From Angiostrongylus vasorum (lineage: Eukaryota > Nematoda > Chromadorea > Rhabditida > Metastrongylidae): a DNA stretch of 64,000 nt. This document shows, one piece after another, positions 63,895 to 64,000 of the stretch. Both the position numbers and the translations under genes were made by a program. The notes under the pieces were generated by a model. It was not told the DNA's origin. It ran no database searches and was given only the letters and a program-made list of their open reading frames with translations. The stretch lies in the NCBI GenBank assembly GCA_018806985.1, contig JADANN010000437.1, positions 2,134,501 to 2,198,500 on the forward strand, written 5' to 3'. The first letter of the stretch is position 1. The number at the start of each line of letters is the position of its first letter.

Positions 63895-64000
63895 TGTGTG
63901 AAAGTTCTTTGCAATGCAATCATGGTTATTGGTTCGATCCTGCCCTTTGTTAATCAAGCGGTCGTTGCTTTCGATGTCGGCAAATTGGGACCACACTTGT
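63895..64000 (+). mobile_element. Family A SINE-like repeat, cut by window end
   Basis: The B-box-like GGTTCGATCCTGCCC, then TCGGCAAATTGGGACCACAC and TTGT match family A up to the last base of the window. The head is diverged. Confidence 0.6.

Noticed and set aside
1..64000. CRISPR arrays, operons, riboswitches or bacterial-type promoters
   Set aside because: The window is eukaryotic (introns, SINEs, animal protein domains); no regularly spaced direct repeats of CRISPR type were seen.

Overview
The window looks like a stretch of a clade V (strongylid, hookworm-like) nematode genome. The grounds are: protein genes broken into short exons, some with introns of about 60 nt; a CAP/SCP-TAPS gene of the kind expanded in parasitic strongylids; an exon resembling the nematode-specific DUF19 (T20D4.11-like) domain; and dense tRNA-headed SINE-like repeats, Penelope-like and RTE-like retroelements and a mariner relic. 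The species is inferred, not read directly. Most long open frames are shadows of repeats. The real genes were found by reading short exons with splice sites and phases.

Genes. (1) 8957-10572, minus: a nearly complete CAP-domain secreted-protein gene in six exons, missing its signal-peptide exon. (2) 20977-24610, plus: a candidate single-pass membrane protein with a Ser/Thr/Pro-rich tail, carrying an in-frame stop in its second exon. (3) 39452-55729, minus: about 16 kb of an LDL-receptor-related protein (EGF, YWTD propeller, EGF, LDLa, LDLa), with ten exons identified, one propeller exon not found and one homopolymer frameshift. (4) 63133-63328, minus: one DUF19-like exon. (5) Weaker, unassigned exon candidates at 3.9-4.2, 8.5, 12.3-12.8 and 20.2 kb.

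Repeats. Family A (about 270-300 bp) has a tRNA-like head (GTGGCGCAGTGG) and ends in a GAGAGCTTTATCC-like tail. More than 20 copies occur and several have target-site duplications. Family B (about 370 bp) has a TAGCACAGTGGTAGTG head. Family C (about 170-200 bp) has a tRNA-like head with a B-box-like GGTTCGATCCC and an outer end reading ATCTCAGCATCA; it is usually found as inverted pairs. A Penelope-like element (28.9-31.0 kb) still carries reverse transcriptase and GIY-YIG frames between inverted terminal repeats. Fragments of it with hammerhead-ribozyme-like sequence lie throughout. RTE-like fragments are at 15.0-15.9, 17.1-17.9 and 27.2-27.6 kb, and a mariner relic is at 50.7-51.2 kb.

Main observation. 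Palindromes built from tRNA-like units recur: a 27-bp perfect stem at 130-205, a 570-bp inverted repeat carrying two tRNA-Gly-like genes at 4140-4710, family C palindromes, and above all a composite of about 950 bp with family A arms around a unique spacer of about 415 bp. That composite occurs twice, in opposite orientations, 10 kb apart (5965-6922 and 15936-16880), with nearly identical spacers. It behaves like a foldback element whose terminal inverted repeats are SINEs and is the best candidate here for something undescribed.
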